A stretch of DNA of 64,000 bases from Sagittula sp. P11 (GTDB lineage Bacteria > Pseudomonadota > Alphaproteobacteria > Rhodobacterales > Rhodobacteraceae). The notes below the pieces were generated by a model. The model made no database searches and was not told the origin of the DNA. It saw only the letters and a program-made list of their open reading frames with translations. The DNA lies in contig NZ_CP021913.1 in NCBI RefSeq assembly GCF_002814095.1, forward strand, positions 2,046,001 through 2,110,000, read 5' to 3'. Shown one piece after another: positions 55,190-62,220 of this stretch (positions within the stretch are counted from its first letter, which is position 1; each line of letters opens with the position of its first letter). The position numbers were made by a program, and so were the translations under genes.

Positions 55190-55204
55190 TCGCGTTCCGC
55201 TGAC

Positions 55205-55702
55205 TTACTGCGTCGGAACGCTGGAGGCTTCCTGCTGCGCGGCGGCGCGGCGCTGAAGCTCCGCACGGTAGAGCGCGAGGAAGTCGATCGTTTCCAGGTT
55301 CAGCGGCGGGAAGCCACCGTCGCGGGACACGTCCGACACGATGCGGCGTACGAACGGGAAAAGCATCCGCGGGCATTCGATCAGCAGGAACGGGTGAAGC
55401 TGGTCCTCGGGGACGTTCTCGATGTGGAACACACCCACGTAGTCGAGTTCGAGGATAAATAGGATTTCGGAAGACTCCTTAGCCTTCGACTCCACCTTCA
55501 ACTTCATGACGACTTCGAACTGGTGCTCCGGCGTCCGCTTCTTGGCGTCGAGGTTGACCTGGACCTGGACGTCGGGCTGCACTTCGCCGGACACGCCTTT
55601 CTGGGAAAGGATGTTCTCGAACGAAAGGTCACGGATAAACTGCGCAAGCACGTTCATCTTGGGCGGCTGAGGCGCTTGGGCTGCCCCGTTGGAATCTGCC
55701 AT
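55205..55702 (-). CDS. secB: Protein-export chaperone SecB
   Basis: 165 residues. Tetrameric cytosolic chaperone delivering precursors to SecA. Family text: MNVLAQFIRDLSFENILSQK (16-35), QVQVNLDAKKRTPEHQFEVV, ELDYVGVFHIENVPEDQLHP, FLLIECPRMLFPFVRRIVSD and GGFPPLNLETIDFLALYRAE. Convergent with dnaQ (15 bp between stops). fxsA lies upstream on the same strand. Confidence 0.96.
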   Translation of the reverse strand: MADSNGAAQAPQPPKMNVLAQFIRDLSFENILSQKGVSGEVQPDVQVQVNLDAKKRTPEHQFEVVMKLKVESKAKESSEILFILELDYVGVFHIENVPEDQLHPFLLIECPRMLFPFVRRIVSDVSRDGGFPPLNLETIDFLALYRAELQRRAAAQQEASSVPTQ

Positions 55703-55759
55703 GAATTGTACTCCGGTTGAATTTCTTGAAAGCTGGATTAACAGGCGCCGATGGGTTTC

Positions 55760-56254
55760 TCAATGCCTCGTCCAGCCGGAACCGGGGTGGTTCGGCGACT
55801 TGCCCTGCGGAACTTCGGTAAAATCACCGTCGATCACATCACCGCGTGCAGGGGTCGGGTCGCGGTGCGGGGGGCGCTGCGGTTCGGGCCCCATCTGGAA
55901 ACGCGTCACCTTGATCCGCTGGCGCGCCCAACGCATCACGGCGGACCGGACGCCCGGGACGAGCAGGGCAAAGCCCACGGCATCGGTGAAGAACCCCGGA
56001 GTCAGTAGGAGCGCGCCCGACAGAAGGATCATCGCGCCATGTGCCAGCGGCTCACTGGGGTCCTGAAGTTCGGAAAAGCTGCGTCTGAGGTCGGCAAGCG
56101 CCCGCGCGCCCTGCGACCGCACGAGGTACGTGCCGATGATCGCTGTCAGCACGACGATGGCAAGCGTCGGCAACAGGCCAATCAGCCCGCCCACCTGGAT
56201 GAAAAGGGCGATCTCGATCAGCGGGACCATCAGAAAGACCAGAAACAGCCACAT
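55760..56254 (-). CDS. fxsA: FxsA-family membrane protein
   Basis: 164 residues. Two in-frame ATGs (56258-56260 and 56252-56254) follow AAGGAGG; the second is 7 nt from it and is preferred. FxsA text: LFLVFLMVPLIEIALFIQVG (3-22), IVVLTAIIGTYLVRSQGARAL, and LSGALLLTPGFFTDAVGFAL near 85-104, with about three to four membrane segments. E. coli FxsA affects phage exclusion; the cellular role is unclear. The C-terminal 45 residues are polar and end GSGWTRH. Confidence 0.93.
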   Translation of the reverse strand: MWLFLVFLMVPLIEIALFIQVGGLIGLLPTLAIVVLTAIIGTYLVRSQGARALADLRRSFSELQDPSEPLAHGAMILLSGALLLTPGFFTDAVGFALLVPGVRSAVMRWARQRIKVTRFQMGPEPQRPPHRDPTPARGDVIDGDFTEVPQGKSPNHPGSGWTRH

Positions 56255-56395
56255 GCGCATTCCTCCTTGACCAATGTCCGAACCATATCCGGCCAACGGT
56301 TCACTTCACCGCCGCCCGTGTGGACTTGTTCAGACACGTCACCTACATAGGAACCCGAAGCCAAAGTTTCCATCCGTACCCATCATGAGGCCCCG

Positions 56396-57055
56396 ATGCA
56401 GAATCCGCTCCTCCAGCTTCTTGTCCTGGCCGGGATCGCCGTCTTCCTCGTGCTGCGTCTGCGCAGCGTGCTGGGGACGCGCGACGGGTTCGAGCGGCCA
56501 ACGCCTTCCGGCAAGAGCAAGGAAACCACGTCGCGCCGCGACTTCGAGGTGATCGAAGGTGGTCCTGACCACGACATCACCGACCACGTCGCAGAGGGCA
56601 GCGATGCCGCCAACGCGCTGGCCGCGATGAAACGGGTGGAGCCGAGCTTCTCCGTGTCGGAGTTCCTTGGCGGGGCGCGCGGGGCTTACGAGATGATCCT
56701 CATGGGCTTCGAACGGGGCGATATCGAGGGGTTGAAGCCGTTCCTCGCCGATGACGTTTTCGAGACCTTCTCCGACGTGGTGGAGGCCCGCGAGGCCGAA
56801 GGCCTGACCATCGAGGCGAATTTTGTCGGCGTTCGCGAAATGACGCTGGCTGGCGCATCTTTCGACCCCGACACGCGCGAGGCGGAAATCACCGTGCGCT
56901 ACGTCGGCGAACTGACCTCTGTCGTGAAGAACGCCGAGGGTGAAGTCGTCGAAGGATCCCCGACCGCGGTGAAGCGTCAGAAGGACATCTGGACCTACGC
57001 GCGCGTCATGGGCGCAGACGATCCCAACTGGCAACTGGTCGCCACGGACGAATGA
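56396..57055 (+). CDS. Tim44-like domain protein
   Basis: 219 residues. The N-terminal membrane anchor (about 5-20) has LLQLLVLAGIAVFLVLRLRS. A linker leads to a Tim44/TimA domain (about 85-215): FSVSEFLGGARGAYEMILMG, GDIEGLKPFLADDVFETFSD, ANFVGVREMTLAGASFDPD and WTYARVMGADDPNWQLVATD. Alphaproteobacterial TimA-type proteins are relatives of mitochondrial Tim44, but their role is not known. Coupled by ATGA to mltA. Divergent from fxsA (141 bp). Confidence 0.92.
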   Translation: MQNPLLQLLVLAGIAVFLVLRLRSVLGTRDGFERPTPSGKSKETTSRRDFEVIEGGPDHDITDHVAEGSDAANALAAMKRVEPSFSVSEFLGGARGAYEMILMGFERGDIEGLKPFLADDVFETFSDVVEAREAEGLTIEANFVGVREMTLAGASFDPDTREAEITVRYVGELTSVVKNAEGEVVEGSPTAVKRQKDIWTYARVMGADDPNWQLVATDE

Positions 57056-58092
57056 TCCGACTTGTCTTCGCGCTTTCGCTGGTTCTCTTTTCCATGAGCG
57101 CCTCGGCGGAAGGCGAGGACGAGACCTCGTACACTGTGCTGGATTTCGACGGCCTCGAAGGCTGGGCAGAGGACGACCACCTTGCGGCGCTTGAGGTGTT
57201 CCGCAACACCTGCGGCGACATGAACGATCCCGATTGGCGGGCGCTGTGCAAACTCGCTCTGTCCACGAACGATGCGCGCGGCTTCTTCGAACTGCTGTTC
57301 CGGCCGGTTGTCATCAGCGACGGGGCCGAACCGCTGTTCACCGGCTATTTCGAGCCTGAACTCGACGGAGCGCCGTTCCGATCAGGTCGCTACCAATATC
57401 CGATCTATGCCATGCCGCCCGAAGCGCGCCTCAACCGCCCGTGGCTGAGCCGCCGCGATATCCTGACCTCCGGGGTCATGGAGGGGCGCGGTCTGGAAAT
57501 CGCCTGGGTCGACGACCCGGTGGAGCTGTTCTTTCTGCAGATCCAGGGTTCCGGGCGGGTGCGTTTCCCGGACGGTCGTCACATTCGCGTGGGTTACGGT
57601 GGATCGAACGGGCACGATTACCGGTCCATCGGCAAGGAACTGGTCCGGCGCGGCCTGTTCAACATGCACCAGGTGTCCGCGCAGGTCATCAAGGCATGGG
57701 TCCGCAGCAATCCGATGCTGGGCGAAGAGCTGCTGTTCCACAACAACAGCTATGTCTTCTTCCGCGAAGTGAGCGAGGTGCCCGCAGAAAAGGGGCCGCT
57801 CGGCGCGATGAACCGGTCGATCACGACGATGCGGTCGATTGCGGTCGATCCGAAGTACACGCCGCTCGGCGCGCCCGTGTGGATCGAGAAGAAGGGCGAG
57901 ACCCCGCTCAACCGTCTGATGATCGCGCAGGACACCGGGTCCGCGATCAAGGGGGCGCAGCGGGCCGACATCTTCTACGGGACCGGCGACGAGGCCGGGC
58001 GCATTGCAGGCGGCGTGAAGGACCCCGGGCGGATGGTCGTCCTGATGCCGATCCAGCGCGCCTACGCCTTCGCACCGGACTGGGTGCAATGA
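57052..58092 (+). CDS. mltA: Membrane-bound lytic murein transglycosylase A
   Basis: 346 residues. Signal peptide MIRLVFALSLVLFSMSASAE without an obvious lipobox Cys, so probably soluble in the periplasm despite the family name. MltA motifs: LFTGYFEPELDGAP near 101, IQGSGRVRFPDG, RVGYGGSNGHDYRSIGKELV, and the 3D-domain core AVDPKYTPLGAPVWIE followed by MIAQDTGSAIKGAQRADIFY with catalytic Asp residues. Cleaves peptidoglycan glycans. Coupled to the Tim44-like gene before and the Smr gene after. Confidence 0.95.
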   Translation: MIRLVFALSLVLFSMSASAEGEDETSYTVLDFDGLEGWAEDDHLAALEVFRNTCGDMNDPDWRALCKLALSTNDARGFFELLFRPVVISDGAEPLFTGYFEPELDGAPFRSGRYQYPIYAMPPEARLNRPWLSRRDILTSGVMEGRGLEIAWVDDPVELFFLQIQGSGRVRFPDGRHIRVGYGGSNGHDYRSIGKELVRRGLFNMHQVSAQVIKAWVRSNPMLGEELLFHNNSYVFFREVSEVPAEKGPLGAMNRSITTMRSIAVDPKYTPLGAPVWIEKKGETPLNRLMIAQDTGSAIKGAQRADIFYGTGDEAGRIAGGVKDPGRMVVLMPIQRAYAFAPDWVQ

Positions 58093-58685
58093 GCCGGCGC
58101 CGCGTGCGTCCCGATGAACTGGAGCTCTGGTCGCAGATCGCTCGCAGTGCCAAGCCGTTGCCGGGCAACCTGAAATCGCGGAAACTCTCACCCTCCGAAC
58201 CGACGGTCCCCAACAGCCGTCCCTCGAAGCCCGTGACAGAGAACGTGTCGCCTTTTTCCATGGGGGCAAAGGCGCCGGACCACACGGAGACGCATTATTT
58301 TCCGAAGACAGCGGCGGACCGGCTGCACGCGGCGCCGGTCAACATGGATCACAAGGCCTACCAGCGCCTCAAGCGCGGGAAGCTGACGCCGGATGCCCGC
58401 ATCGACCTGCACGGGATGACGCTGGACCGTGCACATCCGGCCCTGACACGCTTCATCATGGGCGCACACGCAAAGGGCCACAGGCTCGTTCTGGTGATCA
58501 CCGGCAAAGGTGCCGCACCCGATCCCTACGATCCCGCGCCACGGCAGCGGGGGGTGCTGCGTCAGCAGGTGCCGATGTGGCTGCAGATGGCACCTCTGGC
58601 CGCGGCGGTGCTTCAGATCACGCCTGCACACCAGAGGCACGGCGGCGCAGGCGCTTACTACGTCTACCTGCGGCGGGCGCGGTAA
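58089..58685 (+). CDS. Smr-domain protein
   Basis: 198 residues from ATG 58089-58091 (ATGA overlap with mltA). An N-terminal polar region (1-90) leads to an Smr domain with RIDLHGMTLDRAHPALTRFI (about 100-119), LVLVITGKGA and GGAGAYYVYLRRAR at the end. Smr domains can act as nucleases in MutS2 and related proteins; stand-alone forms are little studied. Last gene of the tim44-mltA-smr unit; 3 bp from the convergent transporter stop. Confidence 0.93.
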   Translation: MSRRRVRPDELELWSQIARSAKPLPGNLKSRKLSPSEPTVPNSRPSKPVTENVSPFSMGAKAPDHTETHYFPKTAADRLHAAPVNMDHKAYQRLKRGKLTPDARIDLHGMTLDRAHPALTRFIMGAHAKGHRLVLVITGKGAAPDPYDPAPRQRGVLRQQVPMWLQMAPLAAAVLQITPAHQRHGGAGAYYVYLRRAR

Positions 58686-58688
58686 GGA

Positions 58689-59900
58689 TCAGAGAAACTT
58701 CGCTGCGCGCCGCACGCCGATGGCCATGCAGATCGTCGCGAGGATGAAGTAGCCCGCAACACCCAGGTACTGGACCTCGATCCCCACGCCTGCGTCGATC
58801 AGACCGCCGGTCAGACCGGGACCGAGGGCGGAGCCCAGCACCATCACCGCCGCCGCCATCGCCTTGATCGCGCCAAGGCTTCGCGTGCCGTAGAACTCTG
58901 CCCAGAACGCGTTCGGCAGGGTGGTGTTCGCGCCCGCGGTCATGGCCACGAAGATCAGGCCGATCAGCGCGGAAAACAGGCTCTGTCCCACCGCGAAAAG
59001 CGCGAAACCTATGACCATGGGAAGCTGGTACCACGGGATCAGCCGTGGCGTCCCGAAGCGGTCCAGCAGCCAGCCGGACACTAGCATCGCGGTGATCGAT
59101 CCGGCAGTGTACAGCGGGAAGATCGCCACGAGTTCCAGGTGGCTCCAGCCCTTCACGGTCGCGAAGTGGACCTGCTGGAAGAAAAACGCGGTGTTGAAGG
59201 CGGACGGGCCAAGAAGCGCCGGGATCATGAACCAGAACAACCAGTGGCGCAGCATCTCGGGCCGGCGCCAGTGCCGTCCTTCCATCCCGACGGAGTGGTC
59301 GGTTTCCGCGTGGCTTTGCGGCGTGCGCTCCTGACGCAGAAGCATGACCAGCAGCGGGATCGCCATAACCGCCACCGTCGCAGCACCGACCCACAGCAGC
59401 CGCCAGTCCATCCGGGTCATCAGCCACACGAAGGTCAGGGGGAGCAGGCCTTCGCCGATTGCGAAGCCGAGAGTAGCAACGGAGAGCGCCTTGCCCCGTG
59501 TCGCCACGAACCAGCGCGACATGGAGACGACGGCAAGGTGGCTGGCCATGCCCTGGCCTGTGAAGCGGAGGGCAAAGATCACGACCGGCAGCAGCGCCGC
59601 CCAAGTGTTGAACGCCATGAACAGGCAGGACGCGGCCAGCATCGACAGGACAGCCGCCCCCAAGACGCGTGTCCGGAAGAAGTCGGTCAGCGATCCCGCC
59701 CAGATCATCACCGCCGCCGAGACCGACGTGCCGATGGTGTAGATCAGGCCCCATTGTCCGTGGCTCAGCCCGAACGTGCTGCGGATTTCCCCCGCGAAGA
59801 TCGAGATGAAGAACGTCTGGCCAAAACTCGACAGGAAAGTCAGCAGGATACCTGCCGCCAGCCACTGGATGTTTTCGGAAAGAAAGCGAAGGAGACTCAT
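58689..59900 (-). CDS. Major facilitator superfamily transporter
   Basis: 403 residues from ATG 59898-59900 with about twelve membrane helices. The loop 2-3 motif appears as AGSLTDFFRTRVLG near 68-81, and the second-half equivalent as SGWLLDRFGTPRL near 272-284. Text such as SSFGQTFFISIFAGEIRSTF and LALRFTGQGMASHLAVVSMS-like FALRFTGQGMASHLAVVSMS near 108-127 matches the nitrate/oxalate-like or monocarboxylate MFS group; substrate not determined. Longer upstream reading unsupported. Divergent from the epimerase gene (165 bp). Confidence 0.9.
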   Translation of the reverse strand: MSLLRFLSENIQWLAAGILLTFLSSFGQTFFISIFAGEIRSTFGLSHGQWGLIYTIGTSVSAAVMIWAGSLTDFFRTRVLGAAVLSMLAASCLFMAFNTWAALLPVVIFALRFTGQGMASHLAVVSMSRWFVATRGKALSVATLGFAIGEGLLPLTFVWLMTRMDWRLLWVGAATVAVMAIPLLVMLLRQERTPQSHAETDHSVGMEGRHWRRPEMLRHWLFWFMIPALLGPSAFNTAFFFQQVHFATVKGWSHLELVAIFPLYTAGSITAMLVSGWLLDRFGTPRLIPWYQLPMVIGFALFAVGQSLFSALIGLIFVAMTAGANTTLPNAFWAEFYGTRSLGAIKAMAAAVMVLGSALGPGLTGGLIDAGVGIEVQYLGVAGYFILATICMAIGVRRAAKFL

Positions 59901-60065
59901 GTTTCCGCTATCGGACGGAACCGGGGCGGGCACAAGTGAAACTGCGATGCCGGCTGTCAGGCGTTGCCGAAATCCACATCGCCTGCACGGGTCGGGGCAG
60001 CGGTAAGGATCCTTCAAGGATTTCACTGTTAACGTGGTTCGAAGTCCGCTGGGACACGGATCGGG

Positions 60066-60926
60066 ATGACGACAGCCGAGGAAGACGACCGCCGCAGGGG
60101 AAAGATCATCGTGCTGGGCGCGAACGGCAAGCTCGGGCGCATGGTGTGCCGCCTCTGGCCTTCGCGCGGTGAGCTGATCACCGTTGCGCGGAAAGAGGGC
60201 GCAGCAGAAGTCACGTGGAAGCCCGGCGATGATGTTCCGGCGGTTCTGGCCACTGAAACCCGTGCCATCCTGGCCTTGTGGGGCGCGACCTCCGGTGTGC
60301 TGAGCGACAATGCCCGTCTCGCGGAGGCGGCGCTCAATCTGGCGGTCGCTGTCGGTGCGCCGCAGGTTGTCCATATTTCCAGCGCTGCGGTGTATGGTGT
60401 CGCGGACAGGGCGTTGCATGAGGCAGACGCTCTTCAGCCGGTCGGCCCGTACAGCGTTGCCAAGTGCGACATGGAAGATGCGATTGCCGCCTGGCACCGG
60501 GGCCATGGGGAAGCCGTCCGCTCCATCGTCCTGCGCCTCGGCAACGTCGCCGGGGCGGACAGCCTCGGGCAGAGCCTGCGCCGCAGGCCTTCGGTGGCGC
60601 TCGACCGCTTTGCCGACGGCACCGGCCCGCAGCGCAGCTATATCGGCCCGGTCGACCTTGTCCGCGTGTTCAAGTTCCTGACAAAAGACATTGCCATATC
60701 AGGTGCTTACAATGTCGCTGCACCTCAGGTGACGGCCATGGCGGACATCGTGACTGCCGCAGGCATGGACGTAAGGTGGACGTCGGCGCCGCCGGGTGCC
60801 ATCCAGTCCGTCGTGCTCGACACGTCGAAGCTGGGCAGGCTCTTGCCGGATCTGCGGATCGCTTCATCGCCTGCCGAACTGGTGGCGCAGGCCCGGGCAG
60901 CGGGATTCTTGCCATGTCCCGCCTGA
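60066..60926 (+). CDS. NAD-dependent epimerase/dehydratase (SDR family)
   Basis: 286 residues. Extended short-chain dehydrogenase: cofactor loop IIVLGANGKLGRMV (14-27), VVHISSAAVYG near 102-112 with the catalytic Ser area, the YxxxK pair in PYSVAKCDMEDAI near 129-141, and LRLGNVAGADSLGQ near 158. Acts on a nucleotide sugar, probably to supply the sugar-phosphate transferase that overlaps its end by 13 bp. Substrate unknown. No clear ribosome site, and the N-terminus is basic-acidic. Confidence 0.88.
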   Translation: MTTAEEDDRRRGKIIVLGANGKLGRMVCRLWPSRGELITVARKEGAAEVTWKPGDDVPAVLATETRAILALWGATSGVLSDNARLAEAALNLAVAVGAPQVVHISSAAVYGVADRALHEADALQPVGPYSVAKCDMEDAIAAWHRGHGEAVRSIVLRLGNVAGADSLGQSLRRRPSVALDRFADGTGPQRSYIGPVDLVRVFKFLTKDIAISGAYNVAAPQVTAMADIVTAAGMDVRWTSAPPGAIQSVVLDTSKLGRLLPDLRIASSPAELVAQARAAGFLPCPA

Positions 60927-61546
60927 CGTTCCGTATCCTTGATGTGATCTATGCCCTTGGGCTCGGGCTGTTGCTGTCGCCGTTGATCCTGGTCGTGGCG
61001 CTGATCTTGCTGTTGAGGGAGGGGCCGCCGGTCTTTTATGGCTCCGAACGGATGCGCGACCCGGGCAGATCCTTCACGCTCTGGAAGTTCCGTACCATGC
61101 AGCCGAAAGAGCGGGATGGGGGTGTGACCGGCGGGGACAAGGCCGCGCGGATCACCTCCACGGGTAAATGGCTCAGACGGACGCGGCTGGATGAACTGCC
61201 ACAGATCTGGAACATCCTCAGGGGCGATGTCGGTTTCGTCGGTCCGCGCCCGCCGCTTCGCAGATATGTCGAGATGTTCCCGGACCTTTACGACAAGGTG
61301 CTGGCGGAGCGTCCGGGTGTCACCGGGCTCGCATCGCAGGCATTCCACGCGCATGAGGAAAGACTGCTGTCAGGCGCATCGACGCCAGAGCACACCGAAG
61401 ACATCTACTGCCGCCGCTGCATCCCGCGGAAGGCACGGCTGGACCTCATCTATGTGAAAAGCCGCACGCCCTGTTCGGACATGCGGCTGATGTTCGCGAC
61501 GGTGTTCGGCCGGGTGACGATGCACGACCGCAAAGGACGTCAGTAG
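60914..61546 (+). CDS. Undecaprenyl-phosphate sugar-phosphate transferase (initiating glycosyltransferase)
   Basis: 210 residues. Bacterial sugar transferase of the WcaJ/PglC type: one N-terminal membrane segment (about 9-33), ERMRDPGRSFTLWKFRTMQP near 45-64, RRTRLDELPQIWNILRGDVG near 92-111 with the Asp-Glu catalytic pair, and FVGPRPPLRRYVEMFPDLYD. Transfers a sugar phosphate to a lipid carrier at the cytoplasmic membrane to start polysaccharide assembly. Overlaps the epimerase gene, and its end overlaps the lipoprotein gene on the opposite strand by 7 bp. Confidence 0.93.
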   Translation: MSRLTFRILDVIYALGLGLLLSPLILVVALILLLREGPPVFYGSERMRDPGRSFTLWKFRTMQPKERDGGVTGGDKAARITSTGKWLRRTRLDELPQIWNILRGDVGFVGPRPPLRRYVEMFPDLYDKVLAERPGVTGLASQAFHAHEERLLSGASTPEHTEDIYCRRCIPRKARLDLIYVKSRTPCSDMRLMFATVFGRVTMHDRKGRQ

Positions 61547-62220
61547 CGCAGAAGCTGCGTGTCCAGATACCCGAGGGTTTCGCCCATCCACTGGCGTCCG
61601 CTGACGATCGTCCCGTCTCCGGCCACGTAGTAGCTGTTCTCGAAGGACGCCTCGCCGGCTGCCTGGCAGGACACACCGACCGAGGAGGTCGGCATCGTGG
61701 CCCGGCCCAGCGGCGTGTGACCTCCCGCGCCGGGACGGACAGAGCAATGGTAGATGATTTCCTTCGTCTTGTACTCGGGCGTCAGGAAACGCTGCACGTA
61801 GCTGACGTTGCCGCCCGCGCGCGACTGGATCATGTAAAGCAGCTCGTCCTCTTCTGTGGACATCAGGTCGCCGCCAAGCCCGCGCGAGGCGGTGATCATG
61901 CCGTCGCGCATCACGACGGCCTGCCGCGCCTGGTTGCCGAAGGTCTGATATTCGCCGTTGCGCTCGACCTCCGACAGGAGCACCTGCGCGTTCCTGCGGT
62001 TCTCGAGTTGGAACAGGGCGACCGGCTTGTTGGTCGACTGCAGGGCCTGGGCGATCTGTGCTGCGGAGATCGGCGGCGGGGGCGTCCGGCGCGCCTTGAT
62101 CGAGGCGGGGATGCCTTTGAGCACATCTAGGGTGCTCGCCGACTTGTCGCTGCCGCAGGATGCGAGGATCAGGCCGGCGCACAGGGCGAGGCCGATTGTC
62201 TTCAGGCGTGTCATGCTCAT
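61540..62220 (-). CDS. yjbF: YjbF-family lipoprotein (exopolysaccharide-associated)
   Basis: 226 residues from ATG 62218-62220, which overlaps the yjbH stop (ATGA) and is 8 nt after GGAGG. Lipobox ILASC gives Cys about residue 22. Body fits the YjbF/GfcB family: IPASIKARR, ISAAQIAQALQSTNKPVALF, LENRRNAQVLLSEVERNGEY, VMRDGMITASRGLGGDLMST and GRQWMGETLGYLDTQLLRY. In E. coli YjbEFGH affects exopolysaccharide production. Probably an envelope lipoprotein, with yjbH as partner. Confidence 0.88.
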   Translation of the reverse strand: MSMTRLKTIGLALCAGLILASCGSDKSASTLDVLKGIPASIKARRTPPPPISAAQIAQALQSTNKPVALFQLENRRNAQVLLSEVERNGEYQTFGNQARQAVVMRDGMITASRGLGGDLMSTEEDELLYMIQSRAGGNVSYVQRFLTPEYKTKEIIYHCSVRPGAGGHTPLGRATMPTSSVGVSCQAAGEASFENSYYVAGDGTIVSGRQWMGETLGYLDTQLLRY